Shown here: piece by piece, positions 1 through 8,011 of the stretch
How the letters are laid out: every line of letters begins with the position of its first letter
How positions within the stretch are numbered: position 1 is the first letter of the stretch
From: Parvularcula maris
GTDB lineage: Bacteria > Pseudomonadota > Alphaproteobacteria > Caulobacterales > Parvularculaceae
Reading direction: 5' to 3'
DNA length: 64,000 bases
Assembly: GCF_024505085.1 (NCBI RefSeq)
Contig: NZ_JANIBC010000002.1
Location: forward strand, 363,016-427,015
Program-made: the position numbers and the translations under genes
Notes under the pieces: model-generated
Databases searched by the model: none
Told to the model about the DNA's origin: nothing
The model's input: only the letters and a program-made list of their open reading frames with translations

Positions 1-2
1 AG

Positions 3-1265
3 TCCGAGAAGACGCCATGGTATGACGGCTCGGCACTTCTTCCCTATCTCGAAACGGTCAAGACCGAGCGCAAGGACGGCCAGCCCTTCCGCATGCCTGT
101 TCAGTGGGTCAACCGCCCCAATCTCGACTTCCGCGGCTTTGCCGGCACGGTGGTCTCCGGTGAGGTGCGTCCCGGCGACGAGGTGGTGATCCTGCCCTCC
201 GGCAAGCGCACCAAGGTCGCGCGCATCGTCACCCGTGAGGGGGACCTCGCCTTCGCCGACAAGAACCGCGCGGTCACCCTGACCTTGGAGGACGAGGTCG
301 ACGCCAGCCGCGGCGACGTGATCGCCGCTGCGGGCAGCCCCGCCGAGCAGGCGGGCCAGCTGCAGGCCAAGATTATCTGGATGGACGAGGAGGAGATGCT
401 GCCAGGGCGGCAGTACATCCTCAAGTCCAACAACCGGATGATCCCGGCGCAGATCACCGACCTCAAGCACCGCATCGACGTCAACACGCTGGAGCACCTC
501 TCGGGCAAGACGCTGAAGCTCAACGAGATCGGCGAGTGCAACCTCTCGCTCACCCAGCGCCTGGTCTTCGATCCCTACCAGGACAACAAGGCGATGGGCA
601 GCTTCATCCTGATCGACCGGCTGACCAACACGACGGTCGGTGTGGGGATGATCGACTACGCGCTTCGCCGTTCGAAGAACGTGCACTGGCAGGCGCTCGA
701 GGTCGACAAGGAGGCGCGCCGCAAGCTGACCGGCCAGAAGAGCGCCATGCTCTGGTTCACCGGCCTTTCGGGCTCGGGCAAATCGACGGTCGCGAACCTG
801 GTCGAGAAGCGCCTGCACGACCTCGGCAAGCTGACCTATGTCATGGACGGCGACAATATCCGCCACGGCCTCAACCGGGACCTGGGCTTCACCGATGCCG
901 ACCGCGTGGAGAACGTCCGCCGCGTGGGCGAAGCGGCCAAGCTGATGGTCGACGCGGGCGTCATCACCCTCGTCTCCTTCATCTCTCCGTTTGCCAACGA
1001 ACGCCGTGCCGTCCGTGAGCGGATGGAGGACGGCGAGTTCATCGAGGTCTATGTCTCGACCCCGTTGGAGGTCGCCGAGCAGCGCGATGTGAAGGGTCTC
1101 TACAAGAAAGCCCGCAAGGGTGAGATCAAGAACTTCACCGGCATCGACAGCCCCTACGAGCCGCCGGTGAGCCCGGAGATCGACATCGACACCTCAGAGG
1201 TTGCCGCCGAAAAGGCCGCCGAGATGATCGTCGAGTATCTCGACAGGAACGGCTATCTGGGTTGA
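3..1265 (+). CDS. cysNC: Bifunctional sulfate adenylyltransferase subunit 1 / APS kinase (CysNC), 5' truncated
   Basis: The frame is open from base 3, so the gene begins before the window. The visible part covers domains 2 and 3 of the CysN GTPase (beginning PWYDGSALLPYLE) followed by a full APS kinase (CysC) domain. The kinase P-loop GLSGSGKST is encoded near 759-788, followed by DGDNIRHGLNRDLGF and FISPFANER, both characteristic of adenylylsulfate kinase. Family knowledge: CysN with CysD makes APS from ATP and sulfate, and CysC phosphorylates APS to PAPS for assimilatory sulfate reduction in the cytoplasm. The fused form is common in alphaproteobacteria. cysD would be expected just upstream, outside the window. 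The stop is TGA at 1263-1265, followed by a palindromic repeat. Confidence 0.95.
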   Translation, partial: SEKTPWYDGSALLPYLETVKTERKDGQPFRMPVQWVNRPNLDFRGFAGTVVSGEVRPGDEVVILPSGKRTKVARIVTREGDLAFADKNRAVTLTLEDEVDASRGDVIAAAGSPAEQAGQLQAKIIWMDEEEMLPGRQYILKSNNRMIPAQITDLKHRIDVNTLEHLSGKTLKLNEIGECNLSLTQRLVFDPYQDNKAMGSFILIDRLTNTTVGVGMIDYALRRSKNVHWQALEVDKEARRKLTGQKSAMLWFTGLSGSGKSTVANLVEKRLHDLGKLTYVMDGDNIRHGLNRDLGFTDADRVENVRRVGEAAKLMVDAGVITLVSFISPFANERRAVRERMEDGEFIEVYVSTPLEVAEQRDVKGLYKKARKGEIKNFTGIDSPYEPPVSPEIDIDTSEVAAEKAAEMIVEYLDRNGYLG

Positions 1266-1284
1266 TCGGGAGAGGGCTCCTAAG

Positions 1285-1402
1285 CCCCTCCCCCTCAGCC
1301 TACCGGCAGCTCCCCCTCGGGGAGGGGGAGCGAAGTAGAGAAGGGCGTATGGACTGCTTCCCTCCCCTACTCGTGGGGGAGGTGCCCGAAGGGGGGAGGG
1401 GG
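1285..1402. repeat. Dispersed palindromic repeat, family B, copy 1
   Basis: A GC-rich block with imperfect inverted segments: a run of CCCCCTC followed by CAGC..CCGGCAGCTCCCCC, GGGGGAGCGAAGTAGA, and then GGGGGAGGTGCCCGAAGGG. The same modules recur in the same order at 10029-10143, and half of the element recurs at 44294-44350. It lies between convergent genes. There is no ORF or transposase. Confidence 0.75.
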
Positions 1403-1409
1403 CCGGCCC

Positions 1410-1799
1410 TTACCCCATAGGGCGCTCCGTATTCTGCGCAGCAGCAATCAGCCAACGCTCATTCTGCTTCTCCAGCAGAAACGACAGACGCCCTCGGCTA
1501 CTCTGCTTCTCTCCGTCTTCACGCAGCACCGCCCCATCGATCCGGTAGGCGCACTCGACGTAGGCGAGTTCTGTAGTCTGCCTATGAGTCCGAAGCTCCG
1601 TGATGGTCAGCTCAGCCTCCTTTAAACCTTTTTGAAAAGCACCGGCATGGGCCCTCTCGATCTCAGCAGGGCTGTTCATCAGCTTGCCGTAGATATTGGT
1701 GAAGTGGGCGTCCGTTGCCATCAGTCTTCGGATCTCTTCCGCCTGCTTGCTGTTCCAGGCCTTCACAAATCCTCGGACAACGTCCTGCGGGTCACTCAC
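1410..1799 (-). CDS. SnoaL/DUF4440-like small protein (SgcJ/EcaC type)
   Basis: A 129-residue protein with the layout of the NTF2-like superfamily: an N-terminal helix with VVRGFVKAWNSKQAEEIRRL and DAHFTNIYG, and a C-terminal beta strand ending ERWLIAAAQNTE. This pattern is typical of the SgcJ/EcaC or DUF4440 family, whose members have varied and mostly unknown substrates. The start is GTG at 1797-1799, overlapping the TGA stop of the upstream DNA ligase by four bases (GTGA), so the two are probably translationally coupled. The overlap suggests co-expression with the ligase, but a repair role is not shown by the sequence. Function unknown. Confidence 0.7.
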   Translation of the reverse strand: MSDPQDVVRGFVKAWNSKQAEEIRRLMATDAHFTNIYGKLMNSPAEIERAHAGAFQKGLKEAELTITELRTHRQTTELAYVECAYRIDGAVLREDGEKQSSRGRLSFLLEKQNERWLIAAAQNTERPMG

Positions 1800-3403
1800 G
1801 GCGCGGCTCCTTGTGCGTCGAGCATGTTCTCCAGCACCTGAAGCTGGTCCGCCTCGGCGGGGGGCTTGTCCCAGCGCAGACGGTTGATGCGAGGAAAGCG
1901 CATGGCCACCCCCGATTTGTGGCGCGGCGAGCGCTGCAGGCCCTCGAACGCCACCTCCAGCACCAACCCCTTCTCCTTGTTCGCTGTCACCGAGCGCACG
2001 GGGCCGAAGCGGTCTATCGTGTTGTCACGGACGAACTTGTCGATCTTCTTCAGCTCCTGATCCGTGTACCCGTGATAGGCTTTGCCGACGGGAATGAGCT
2101 CCCCCTCCCGCCAGCAGCCGAAGGTGTAGTCGGAGTAGAAGCTCGAGCGCTTGCCCGAACCGCGCTGAGCATACATCAGCACGGCATCGACGAGGTAGGG
2201 CTCCTTCTTCCACTTCCACCAGTACCCCTTGGGACGACCCGGAAGGTAGGGTGCGTCATTCAACTTGAGCATGACGCCTTCGATGGCAGCGATCGGCGGA
2301 TCCGAACGCATGCGCTCCAGCTCCTCCCAGCCCGACGCCTCGATCCGTTCGGAGACATCCACTCGCCCCCTTCCCTCGCTGAGCAGCTCCTCAAGACGCA
2401 CCCGTCGCTCATCCAGCGTCCGCTCGCGCAGATCCTCCCCCTCCGCCCAAAGAAGGTCGTAGGCACGGACAAAGGCCGGATGGGTCTTCAGCATCTTGGC
2501 ACTGACGGTCTTGCGGTTGAGGCGCTGCTGCAGATCGTTGAATGGGCGCACCTTGAACCGGTCCGTGGTGAGAGGATCATAGATCAGCAGCTCTCCGTCG
2601 ATGGCGGCATCCACGGGAAAGCCCTCGATCACGTCCGGGAAAGCGCCGGAGATGTCGTCTCCCGTGCGCGAGTAGAGTCGCGCCTCGTCGCCGTCGCGCA
2701 CGAGCTGCACGCGGATGCCGTCCCATTTCCACTCCTTCCGCATACGGGAGAGGTCGATCTTCGGCTTGTCCAGCTCCTCCACCGGATGGCTCAGCATGAC
2801 CGGGCGGAAGGGCGCGCGCATGGCGTTGACCGGTTTCTCCGCGCGGCCTTCGAGCCAGGCGAAAAGCTCCTCATAGGGAGTGGTGAGACCGTGCCAGAGC
2901 TCTTCGATCTCTTGCGGCTCCACCCCGCCATACTCAGCCAGCGCCACCTTCACGAGGCGCGAGGCGACGCCGATCCGAAGCCCGCCGGAGATCAGCTTGA
3001 TCAGTGCCCAGCGTCCGGAGGGGTCGAGCGCGTCGAGCCAGCGCTCCAGAAGCTGCGGCGCCTCGGCCTTGGTGGTCTCGTTCAGCTCCTCGATCACCTC
3101 GGACAAGGAGGGCACGTAGTTCGCCCCCCGCTTCTGCGGCCAGATCAGCGCCGCCGTCTCGGCGCTGTCGCCTGTGTAGTCGCGGGAGAGGTCGTAGAGC
3201 ACGGGGTCGACCCGGCTCGTGACCAGCGCCTTGATGGCCGCGGGCTTGAGGGTCTTCACCTCCAGGTCGCGGGTGATCGCCGCCACCGCCCAGCCCCGCT
3301 CGGGATCGGGCACGTCGGCGAAGTAGTCCTTGAGGAGCTGCACCTTGGCGTTGCGGGAAGGGGTGAAGATCAGCCGGTCGAGCAGCTCGGCGAAACGGTT
3401 CAT
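1796..3403 (-). CDS. ATP-dependent DNA ligase (cisplatin-damage-response type)
   Basis: A 535-residue ATP-dependent ligase. An alpha-helical N-terminal DNA-binding domain (about 1-200) precedes the nucleotidyltransferase core. Motif I is EWKWDGIRVQ, with the AMP-accepting lysine at about K226. Motif III contains AAIDGELL, motif IV GVMLK and motif V WWKWKK. A C-terminal OB fold follows. The family seals nicks through a ligase-AMP intermediate. Length and sequence resemble the bacterial group named for cisplatin-damage response. In many proteobacteria that gene sits beside an MBL-fold exonuclease, a DEXH helicase and the phosphoesterase PdeM; none of these is present here. It would supplement the essential NAD-dependent LigA, which is not in this window. 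Confidence 0.9.
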   Translation of the reverse strand: MNRFAELLDRLIFTPSRNAKVQLLKDYFADVPDPERGWAVAAITRDLEVKTLKPAAIKALVTSRVDPVLYDLSRDYTGDSAETAALIWPQKRGANYVPSLSEVIEELNETTKAEAPQLLERWLDALDPSGRWALIKLISGGLRIGVASRLVKVALAEYGGVEPQEIEELWHGLTTPYEELFAWLEGRAEKPVNAMRAPFRPVMLSHPVEELDKPKIDLSRMRKEWKWDGIRVQLVRDGDEARLYSRTGDDISGAFPDVIEGFPVDAAIDGELLIYDPLTTDRFKVRPFNDLQQRLNRKTVSAKMLKTHPAFVRAYDLLWAEGEDLRERTLDERRVRLEELLSEGRGRVDVSERIEASGWEELERMRSDPPIAAIEGVMLKLNDAPYLPGRPKGYWWKWKKEPYLVDAVLMYAQRGSGKRSSFYSDYTFGCWREGELIPVGKAYHGYTDQELKKIDKFVRDNTIDRFGPVRSVTANKEKGLVLEVAFEGLQRSPRHKSGVAMRFPRINRLRWDKPPAEADQLQVLENMLDAQGAAP

Positions 3404-3429
3404 GAGGGGGATGTAGGGTTCAAGAGAGA

Positions 3430-3563
3430 GCCGTCATCCCGGAAGCCGAAGGCTATCCGGGACCCATGGACCATAGACGATGCAAGGCGTTCAACCGCCG
3501 GGGTTTGCCTCAAAAGGCAGGCCATAGGTCCCGGATAACGCTGCGCGTTTCCGGGATGACGGC
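3430..3563. repeat. Dispersed palindromic repeat, family A, copy 1
   Basis: Outer arms GCCGTCATCCCGGAA and TTCCGGGATGACGGC are perfect reverse complements. Inner arms ATCCGGGACC and GGTCCCGGAT also pair. The intervening bases differ from the other copies at 13468-13585, 44453-44581 and 55343-55469. It lies between the ligase and the HtrA gene. This is a REP/BIME-like structure with no coding capacity. Confidence 0.85.
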
Positions 3564-3574
3564 AAGCGGGAACC

Positions 3575-4897
3575 CTACGGAAGCAGCGTCTCGTAGAAGA
3601 GCCGGTCCCCCCGGCGCACTAGAATCTTCACCGGACCCGAGCGGGCGTCGCGCAACTTCTCCAGCCGCTCGCTCACAGTCTCGACGGTCTCCGCCTGCTC
3701 CCAGCCGATCTCCAGGATCACGTCGCCCGGCTGCAGCGAGGAGTGGCCGGTCAGGTGGTTGGCGACGCCGGTCACCATTACGCCCTTAATGTTCTCGGGT
3801 AGGTCGTAGCGGCTGGCGATGTCGGCGGAGACGGTCTGCAGCTTGAGGCCCGCCATCTCCACATTGCCGCTGTCTTCGGAAAGGCTCGCCATGCGCGCCT
3901 CGCGCGTGACCAGGGTGACCCGGAGGGACACCCGCTTGCCGCCCCGGTTGACCACCAGGGGGATCGCCTCGCCGATCGGCGCGTCGGCGATCCGGCGGGT
4001 GAGATCCCGGCGACCGCTGATGGCGTTGTCGTCGAAGCGCAGGATCACGTCTCCAGTCTGCAGGCCCGCCAGCGCCGCCGGGCCGTCGGAGACCGCGATG
4101 CCCGTGACCAGCGCGCCCGCGCCCCGCTTTAGGCCCAGCCGCTCTCGGGTCGGCCCGTCCACGTCATCCAGAAACGCACCGAGATAGCCGCGCGTCGTCC
4201 GCCCTGTCTTGATGAGCTGGCCCACCACCGGCGCCGCCAGCTCCGAAGGCACGGCGAAGCCCACCCCGACGCTGCCGCCGGACTGGCTGAAGATCACGGT
4301 GTTGATGCCGATCACCCGTCCGCGGCGGTCGAACAGCGGCCCGCCCGAATTGCCGCGATTGATGGCGGCATCGGTCTGGATGAACTTGTCATAGAGCCCC
4401 GCGCCGATGTCCCGGCTCTGCCCCGAGACGATGCCTGCGGAAACCGAGGAGCCGAGCCCGAAGGGGTTGCCGATGGCCAGCACCCAGTCGCCGACCCGCA
4501 TCCCCTCGCTGTCGCCGAAGGTCAGCGCGTTGAAGCGGCGGTCGGGGTCGACAATCTCCAGCACGGCCAGGTCCGTCTCGGCATCCGTGCCGCGCACCTT
4601 CACCCGGTAGGGCCGGTCGTCGCCGAAGATCACCACGAGGTTGCTGCCTGCGTTCTCGATGACGTGGTTGTTGGTCACGATCATGCCGCGGCTATCCACC
4701 ACGAAGCCCGAGCCCAGCGCCCTCGGCTCGGCATTGAGGCTGGCGCCCGGCGGCAGGGAGGAGACGTTGACCACCGAAGGAAGGACGTCCTCGACCAGGT
4801 CCGCGAAGCTGTCGGGCGCGGCGGCTGCCTCGATCGGCAGCGCGATCACGAGAGCGGCGGCGAACAGCCGGACGGCGGTCGCGAGGTCCTTGAACAT
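3575..4897 (-). CDS. Deg/HtrA-type periplasmic serine protease with PDZ domains
   Basis: A 440-residue protein with an N-terminal signal peptide (hydrophobic stretch about 10-26, cleavage near AAAA). The trypsin-like domain has the catalytic triad H78 (TNNHVIEN), D109 (ETDLAVLE) and S184 (RGNSGGPLF). Two PDZ domains follow, at about 240-325 and 345-435. The family degrades or refolds damaged envelope proteins in the periplasm. It is transcribed alone on the minus strand with family A repeat 1 just downstream. The start is ATG at 4895-4897. The match to Do/DegQ-type proteases is clear; which paralogue it is cannot be told, so no symbol is given. Confidence 0.93.
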   Translation of the reverse strand: MFKDLATAVRLFAAALVIALPIEAAAAPDSFADLVEDVLPSVVNVSSLPPGASLNAEPRALGSGFVVDSRGMIVTNNHVIENAGSNLVVIFGDDRPYRVKVRGTDAETDLAVLEIVDPDRRFNALTFGDSEGMRVGDWVLAIGNPFGLGSSVSAGIVSGQSRDIGAGLYDKFIQTDAAINRGNSGGPLFDRRGRVIGINTVIFSQSGGSVGVGFAVPSELAAPVVGQLIKTGRTTRGYLGAFLDDVDGPTRERLGLKRGAGALVTGIAVSDGPAALAGLQTGDVILRFDDNAISGRRDLTRRIADAPIGEAIPLVVNRGGKRVSLRVTLVTREARMASLSEDSGNVEMAGLKLQTVSADIASRYDLPENIKGVMVTGVANHLTGHSSLQPGDVILEIGWEQAETVETVSERLEKLRDARSGPVKILVRRGDRLFYETLLP

Positions 4898-5006
4898 GGT
4901 CAGCCCTTCCCTTGCTGCCCCTTGGTTACCGCAGATTAGGGTTCAGCGGAAGGGTCGAGATAGCTTGCCAATTGACAGTCAACCTGCCGAGTTTCACCCT
5001 CCTCCC

Positions 5007-5237
5007 ATGAACGAGCATGTGCAAACGAGCGAGATACTCGAGGAGATACTCCGCGAGGCCAAGGCGGAGACGACGGCTGACGGCAAACCTATAAGCAAGG
5101 AGCTGAAGCAGCTGATCGAACGAAGCCTTCAACAACCTGATTGGGAAGCCATCAAGAAGCGGATGAAGGGTGTTCCCAAAATCACGCTGAACCCCACTGC
5201 CACAGAGATCATTCGAGAGGAACGCGACAGCAGATGA
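5007..5237 (+). CDS. Putative VapB-like antitoxin
   Basis: A 76-residue, charged, mostly helical protein starting at ATG 5007 (MNEHVQTSEILEE). The frame extends upstream into the antisense of htrA, so the start is set by the sequence before the toxin. Its TGA overlaps the ATG of the PIN-domain gene (ATGA), the standard layout of a type II antitoxin upstream of its toxin. The protein has no obvious ribbon-helix-helix or AbrB signature, so assignment rests on size, charge and position. In such pairs the antitoxin binds and inhibits the toxin and represses their shared promoter. The region is less GC-rich than its neighbours. Confidence 0.65.
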   Translation: MNEHVQTSEILEEILREAKAETTADGKPISKELKQLIERSLQQPDWEAIKKRMKGVPKITLNPTATEIIREERDSR

Positions 5238-5626
5238 TCGTTATCGATGCGTCGCTGACCATCGATCTCTGTCTAAGCGTCGAGGGTGATGAAGCGGTCT
5301 TAGCGGAAGTCCGCAATGAAGGCGTCAGTCTCGTTGCGCCGGAAATTCTGGATCTTGAACTTGTTCATACGCTGCGCCGACTGGTTCGAAGAAGGGTTCT
5401 AGAAACACCGCGAGCAAGTAGGGCGCTCCAACTCTTCGCGGATCTTCAGATCAAACGGTTTCCTCACGCAGCACTTTTGCCGCGAATTTGGGACCTGCGA
5501 GACAATCTCGGTGCCTATGACGCTGCCTATTTCGCCCTGGCTGAGTGGCTCGATGCGCCCCTGTGGACCAGAGACAAGAAGTTCGCCTCTGTCCCGACCC
5601 ATGGCGCCGCCATCCGCGTCCTCTAG
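5234..5626 (+). CDS. PIN-domain toxin, VapC family
   Basis: A 130-residue PIN-domain protein with the expected acidic residues: D5 (MIVIDAS), an E in EILDLELVH (E37 or E42), D96 (LGAYDAAYFALAE) and D114 (TRDKKF). These residues coordinate Mg2+ in VapC ribonucleases, which cut tRNA or rRNA. The start ATG 5234 overlaps the antitoxin stop, indicating translational coupling. Family recognition is good. The RNA target cannot be inferred. The gene ends shortly before the FMN riboswitch of the riboflavin operon and is probably a separate transcription unit. Confidence 0.85.
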   Translation: MIVIDASLTIDLCLSVEGDEAVLAEVRNEGVSLVAPEILDLELVHTLRRLVRRRVLETPRASRALQLFADLQIKRFPHAALLPRIWDLRDNLGAYDAAYFALAEWLDAPLWTRDKKFASVPTHGAAIRVL

Positions 5627-5680
5627 CCGCGCTCCTTGCGCCCCTCCCCTCCTTACCCTAATTGGGTTCCACGAAACCGA

Positions 5681-5832
5681 GCTTTCGGGGCGGGGTGAAA
5701 GTCCCCACCGGCGGTGATCGGGGAGCCTCCCCGTCAGCCCGCGAGCCGACGCCGATAGGCGCAAGTCCTTGAGGCGGAAGCAGGAACCGGTGCGATTCCG
5801 GTGCCGACGGTCATAGTCCGGATGGTAGAAAG
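5681..5832 (+). promoter_or_regulatory. FMN riboswitch (RFN element)
   Basis: The sequence contains the conserved RFN blocks in order: GGGCGGGGTGAAAGTCCCCA, CCGGCGGTGAT, AGCCCGCGAGC, AGGAACCGGTGCGATTCCGG and TGCCGACGGTCATAGTCCGG, with paired arms closing the multihelix junction. It binds flavin mononucleotide and represses downstream riboflavin genes. The nearest downstream gene is ribD, about 200 bases away. The stretch 5833-6029 between aptamer and ribD is very GC-rich and could hold the expression platform, but no single terminator with a U run stands out. Confidence 0.95.
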
Positions 5833-6029
5833 CTTGGCCTGCCCGCCGCTTCGGCGCGCCTGTCGGGGCGCTTCGAGCGGCGTGCGCTTTTGCGCCCCTG
5901 GGTGCGCCTGACGCTGTGCTTGCGCGGCGCTATCGGGCGCATTCCGGTCGCGGAAGCCGGTCGGCTGTGCGCCCCTCCCAAGAAAGCTCACCACCGGGCC
6001 GCCGCGCCCAAAAGTTGAGGAGCGCCGCG

Positions 6030-7133
6030 CTGACCAGCGACGCCGGACATATCTTACGCGCCGTGGAGCTGGCGCGCCGGGCCGAGGGCTTCACCCATCC
6101 CAACCCCATGGTGGGCTGCGTCCTGGTGCGCGATGGCGGAGTCGTCTCCGAGGGCTGGCACAAGGGGCCGGGGCAGGATCACGCCGAGGCCATGGCGCTG
6201 CGCCTCGCAGCCGAGAAGGCCCGCGGCACCACCGCCTATGTCACGCTGGAGCCCTGCAACCATTACGGCCGCACGCCCCCCTGCTCGAAGGCGCTGATCG
6301 AGGCGGGCGTGGCCGAGGTCGTCTATGGCCTGCGCGACGTGAACCCCGAGGCTGAAGGAGGAGCCGCCGCCTTGCGTGCTGCCGGGATCGAAGCGCGCCT
6401 CACCGAGAGCCGCGAAGCCCGCTCCGCCTGCGCCGAGCTGGTGCGCCCCTGGGTACACAGCCTTCGCTGCCACCGCCCCTGGGTCACCGCCAAGGTCGCC
6501 ATGTCCCTCGACGGTTTCACAGCCACCGAGGCTGGCGAGTCGAAATGGATCACCGGCAAGGAAGCGCGCGCCAGAGGGCACGACCTCCGCCAGCGCACCG
6601 GCGCGATCATGGTCGGCAGCGGCACGATGCTGGCCGACGACCCCAGCCTCGATGCGAGGCCGGAAGGCCGCAAGGCAGCGCCGAGCCTGAAGGTTGTCCT
6701 GGACAGCCAGCTCCGCACCCCCACGGATGCCAAGCTGCTGAAGAGCTTCGGCCCAGCCCTCATCATCGGCCATGAGGGCGCTGATCCGGCCAGAGCCGAC
6801 GTACTCCGCGAAGCAGGAGCGGAAGTCGAGCTGCTGCCCGGCGAAAACAACTGCCCCGATCTCCTCGCGGCTCTCCGCCTCCTGAAGAAGCGCGACATCA
6901 CCGACCTGATGATCGAGGGCGGCGGCACCCTCCTCGGCGCAGCCTTCACAGCAGGCATCGTGGATGAGGTCTGGGCCTTCATCGCTCCCGTCATCCTGGG
7001 CGGCGGCAGAAACGCCGCCTCCGGCGCACCGTTTCAGCGCCTCCGAGACGCCTACCGCCTCCAATGCCTCACCGCCGAACCCGTGGGCCAGGACATCCTC
7101 CTGCGCGGCCTGCGCCAGAGAAAGGTACCGTAG
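6030..7133 (+). CDS. ribD: Bifunctional diaminohydroxyphosphoribosylaminopyrimidine deaminase / 5-amino-6-(5-phosphoribosylamino)uracil reductase
   Basis: The N-terminal cytidine-deaminase fold carries the zinc ligands HAE (DHAEAMAL) and PCNHYGRTPPC. The C-terminal RibD_C reductase domain begins near KVAMSLDGF and ends VILGGGRNA. It performs the second and third steps of the pyrimidine branch of riboflavin synthesis. No ATG fits the conserved N-terminus (RAVELARRAEGFTHPNPMVGC). The best start is CTG at 6030, seven bases after GAGGAG. TTG at 6015 and GTG at 5916 are in frame, but the latter would translate leader sequence. With the CTG start the protein is 367 residues, normal for RibD. The stop abuts the ATG of ribE. 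Confidence 0.92.
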   Translation: MTSDAGHILRAVELARRAEGFTHPNPMVGCVLVRDGGVVSEGWHKGPGQDHAEAMALRLAAEKARGTTAYVTLEPCNHYGRTPPCSKALIEAGVAEVVYGLRDVNPEAEGGAAALRAAGIEARLTESREARSACAELVRPWVHSLRCHRPWVTAKVAMSLDGFTATEAGESKWITGKEARARGHDLRQRTGAIMVGSGTMLADDPSLDARPEGRKAAPSLKVVLDSQLRTPTDAKLLKSFGPALIIGHEGADPARADVLREAGAEVELLPGENNCPDLLAALRLLKKRDITDLMIEGGGTLLGAAFTAGIVDEVWAFIAPVILGGGRNAASGAPFQRLRDAYRLQCLTAEPVGQDILLRGLRQRKVP

Positions 7134-7730
7134 ATGTTCACCGGACTGATCGAAGAGATAGGCGAGGTGGTCTCGCTAGACACCCGTGACGAAGGCACCG
7201 ACCTCACCGTGCGCGGCCCCCTGGTCGTCTCCGACGCGAAGCTGGGCGACAGCATCGCCGTCGAGGGCGTCTGCCTCACCGTCACGGACTTCACAGAGGA
7301 CACCGCCACCTTCGGCCTTGCGCCGGAGACCCTGCGCCGGACGGGGCTTGGCAGTCTGAAGGAAGGCGACCCCGTCAACCTCGAACGCGCGCTCCTCCCC
7401 ACCACGCGCCTGGGCGGGCACTATGTCCAAGGCCACGTGGACGGAACGGGCCGCCTGCGAAGCATTGAAGAGGACGGCGACGCCCTCTGGGTCACCATCG
7501 AGGCGCAGCGCGAGCTGCTGCGCTACATCGTCGAAAAAGCCTACATCACCGTGGACGGAGCGAGCCTGACCGTCACGGCGGTCGACGAGGAAACTTTCTC
7601 CGTCATGCTCGTCCGCCACACCCAGGCGCTCATCACCCTGCCAACCAAGAAGCCGGGTGCCGCCATCAACCTAGAAGCCGACATCATGGCGAAGTTCGCC
7701 GAGAAAATCCTGAAGGAGCAAAGCCGATGA
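7134..7730 (+). CDS. ribE: Riboflavin synthase, alpha subunit
   Basis: A 198-residue protein with two tandem lumazine-binding repeats. It begins MFTGLIEEIGEV, the family hallmark, and contains GVCLTVTDF in repeat 1 and VDGASLTVTAVDEE in repeat 2. It dismutates two 6,7-dimethyl-8-ribityllumazine molecules to riboflavin plus a pyrimidine that is recycled. The start immediately follows the ribD stop. The stop TGA overlaps the next ATG (ATGA). It is called ribC in some species. Confidence 0.95.
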   Translation: MFTGLIEEIGEVVSLDTRDEGTDLTVRGPLVVSDAKLGDSIAVEGVCLTVTDFTEDTATFGLAPETLRRTGLGSLKEGDPVNLERALLPTTRLGGHYVQGHVDGTGRLRSIEEDGDALWVTIEAQRELLRYIVEKAYITVDGASLTVTAVDEETFSVMLVRHTQALITLPTKKPGAAINLEADIMAKFAEKILKEQSR

Positions 7731-8011
7731 GCCGTCCAAAAGGTGGGCCGTTCGGCCAACTCAGAGACTACGAGAACGACCAGTTCTCGGCGGTTTGCAT
7801 ACCGGAGATGGTTCTTTGGTTGCAGAAACTCGAAGCAGATCTCGGACGAAAACTAACGGAGGCCGAGTTTGAACCTGCCAAGGCGAAGTGTCCTGCCATC
7901 CTTATGGAAACAGATGACGCCGATCAGATGCGCAAGGGAAGGCACGCGGTCGACGATTTAAATTGGAACGAATGGAAAGCGGTAGGCAGCCGCTTAGGAG
8001 AAACCGAATGA
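7727..8011 (+). CDS. Uncharacterised 94-residue protein inside the riboflavin operon
   Basis: A small soluble protein (starting MSRPKGGPFGQLRDYENDQF) with no recognised domain, signal peptide or membrane segment. Its ATG overlaps the ribE stop and its TGA overlaps the ribB start, both as ATGA, so it is almost certainly translated as part of the operon. Base composition is less GC-biased than ribE and ribB, with A/T third positions more frequent. That may mean later acquisition, but the seamless overlaps argue for long residence. A Shine-Dalgarno (TAGGAG) for ribB lies inside its last codons. Function unknown. Confidence 0.75.
   Translation: MSRPKGGPFGQLRDYENDQFSAVCIPEMVLWLQKLEADLGRKLTEAEFEPAKAKCPAILMETDDADQMRKGRHAVDDLNWNEWKAVGSRLGETE

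Noticed and set aside
1715-3538. A 607-codon plus-strand frame over the ligase
   Set aside because: Antisense to conserved ligase motifs, with no recognisable protein features.
4641-5006. N-terminal extension of the antitoxin frame
   Set aside because: It is antisense to htrA and its sequence is not protein-like. The start at 5007 fits the size of antitoxins.
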